A DNA stretch of 30,343 nucleotides from Guillardia theta CCMP2712 (lineage: Eukaryota > Cryptophyceae > Pyrenomonadales > Geminigeraceae). Positions 30,001 through 30,343 of the stretch are shown piece by piece (the stretch's first letter is position 1; each line of letters opens with the position of its first letter). The stretch lies in NCBI RefSeq assembly GCF_000315625.1, contig NW_005434501.1:27501-57843 (forward strand), read 5' to 3'. The notes under the pieces were generated by a model. That model worked only from the letters and a program-made list of their open reading frames with translations, did not search any database and was not told the DNA's origin. The translations under genes were made by a program, and so were the position numbers.

Positions 30001-30343
30001 AACTGGTGGGACGATCAGCAGGAGACAGGTAGATGAGAAATCGGTTTCCTCCTTCTCAATCGTCGATGTTATTATCATTATGTGCTTCTCCTCCTCCTCC
30101 TCCTCCTCCTCCTCCTCCTCCTCCTTCTCCATTCAACTTCTACGTCTAACTTTTCTTTTAGCGCTGAGAGAATCTGCACGCACTGCCATCGTACAAGTGT
30201 GCAACTTCTCCTTCTCTCTTCTCCTCTCACTCCTCCTCTTCTTTCCTCCTCCTCTTCATTCCTGCTTCTCTCCTCTCTTGTCTTCTCTTCACTCCTTCTC
30301 TCTTCCGTTCATTGTCATCGCAACTCATACTCGTACAACAACT
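27015..30343 (+). CDS. BCKDHA: Branched-chain 2-oxoacid dehydrogenase E1 alpha
   Basis: Eighteen phase-consistent exons (385 codons) to 30196, incomplete at the right edge: 27015-27179, 27211-27249, 27297-27342, 27395-27417, 27488-27520, 27552-27599, 27649-27687, 27806-27877, 28031-28114, 28234-28308, 28377-28446, 28633-28694, 29004-29108, 29309-29362, 29483-29541, 29643-29708, 29949-30028, 30162-30196. It is the thiamine-diphosphate subunit that decarboxylates the oxoacids of Leu, Ile and Val in the mitochondrial matrix. The Arg/Ser-rich start ([20 protein letters not shown]) is a good mitochondrial presequence. Signatures: [33 protein letters not shown], the ThDP motif GDG (230-232) to NN (259-260), [19 protein letters not shown] and the phosphorylation loop [11 protein letters not shown] (329-339). 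The second regulatory serine of mammals is Gly here. Exon 5/6 junction has a few extra residues and may be spliced differently. Confidence 0.95.
27885..28012. repeat. Purine-rich (GAGAGG)n intron sequence
   Basis: Degenerate gagaggggaag and ggaagg repeats fill BCKDHA intron 27878-28030 on the coding strand. Confidence 0.7.
28144..28178. repeat. (GAGAG)n pentanucleotide repeat
   Basis: Six copies of gagag/agagg in the BCKDHA intron 28115-28233. Confidence 0.85.
28906..28940. repeat. (GGTGGA)n hexanucleotide repeat
   Basis: About five copies of ggtgga in the purine-rich BCKDHA intron 28695-29003. Confidence 0.85.
29724..29878. repeat. (CTC)n with CTGCTC interruptions
   Basis: CTCCTGCTCCTC repeats followed by about 70 bp of uninterrupted CTC, in BCKDHA intron 29709-29948. 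The Ser-, Pro-, Gly- or Glu-rich frames here are artefacts. Confidence 0.95.
30086..30128. repeat. (CTC)n microsatellite
   Basis: About twelve CTC units in BCKDHA intron 30029-30161. From 30197 to the window end the sequence is again C/T-rich and intron-like. Confidence 0.92.

Overview
The window is nuclear DNA of a eukaryote. Every gene I could resolve is cut by GT-AG introns, many only 30-60 nt long, while others are swollen by CTC/GAG-type simple repeats. I followed reading frames across splice sites: four genes can be closed or extended over 7-20 exons with consistent phase (the 365-aa Cys-rich protein, the PP2C phosphatase, ATG16 and BCKDHA). The phosphatase begins with a signal-peptide-like segment followed by an FAP-containing, Ser/Thr-rich stretch. 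That is the kind of leader used for complex plastids of red-algal origin, so a cryptophyte or similar protist (Guillardia-like) is my best guess, not a proof.

Layout, left to right. 1-414: a 35-bp minisatellite. About 763-1809 (-): a winged-helix plus WD40-like protein, only partly resolved. 1851-2105: G-rich tract. 2483-4001 (-): a 7-exon, 365-aa protein with a coiled coil and clustered cysteines. 4083-4760: G-rich tract. 5664-7336 (+): complete 428-aa PP2C/PPM phosphatase in 8 exons. 7469 to about 9065 (-): MUL1/SP1-like membrane RING ubiquitin ligase. 10111 to at least 14070 (+): ATG16-like autophagy protein (coiled coil plus WD40), which runs into an assembly gap (N, 14142-14426). About 15000-21550 (-): a very large multi-exon membrane-anchored extracellular protein with collagen Gly-X-Y repeats, a Cys-rich CGGD motif, a von Willebrand D domain and a laminin-G-like C-terminal part. 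22083-26510: a compositionally odd block, GC-rich at both ends with mirrored C-rich and G-rich tracts inside; it holds a 172-aa Ser-rich ORF (24054-24572, +) and a two-exon type II peroxiredoxin (24699-25693, -) with a TATA box. 27015 to the right edge (+): mitochondrial branched-chain 2-oxoacid dehydrogenase E1 alpha (18 exons seen, incomplete).

The genes do not form one pathway. They are separate housekeeping or organelle functions: autophagy conjugation, organelle outer-membrane ubiquitination, phosphatase signalling, thiol peroxidase and branched-chain amino acid breakdown, plus one surface or matrix protein. Three of the four G/C-rich tracts sit between divergently transcribed genes, suggesting a promoter or boundary role. 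The most unusual items are the collagen-vWD-LamG protein and the mirrored GC-island block.
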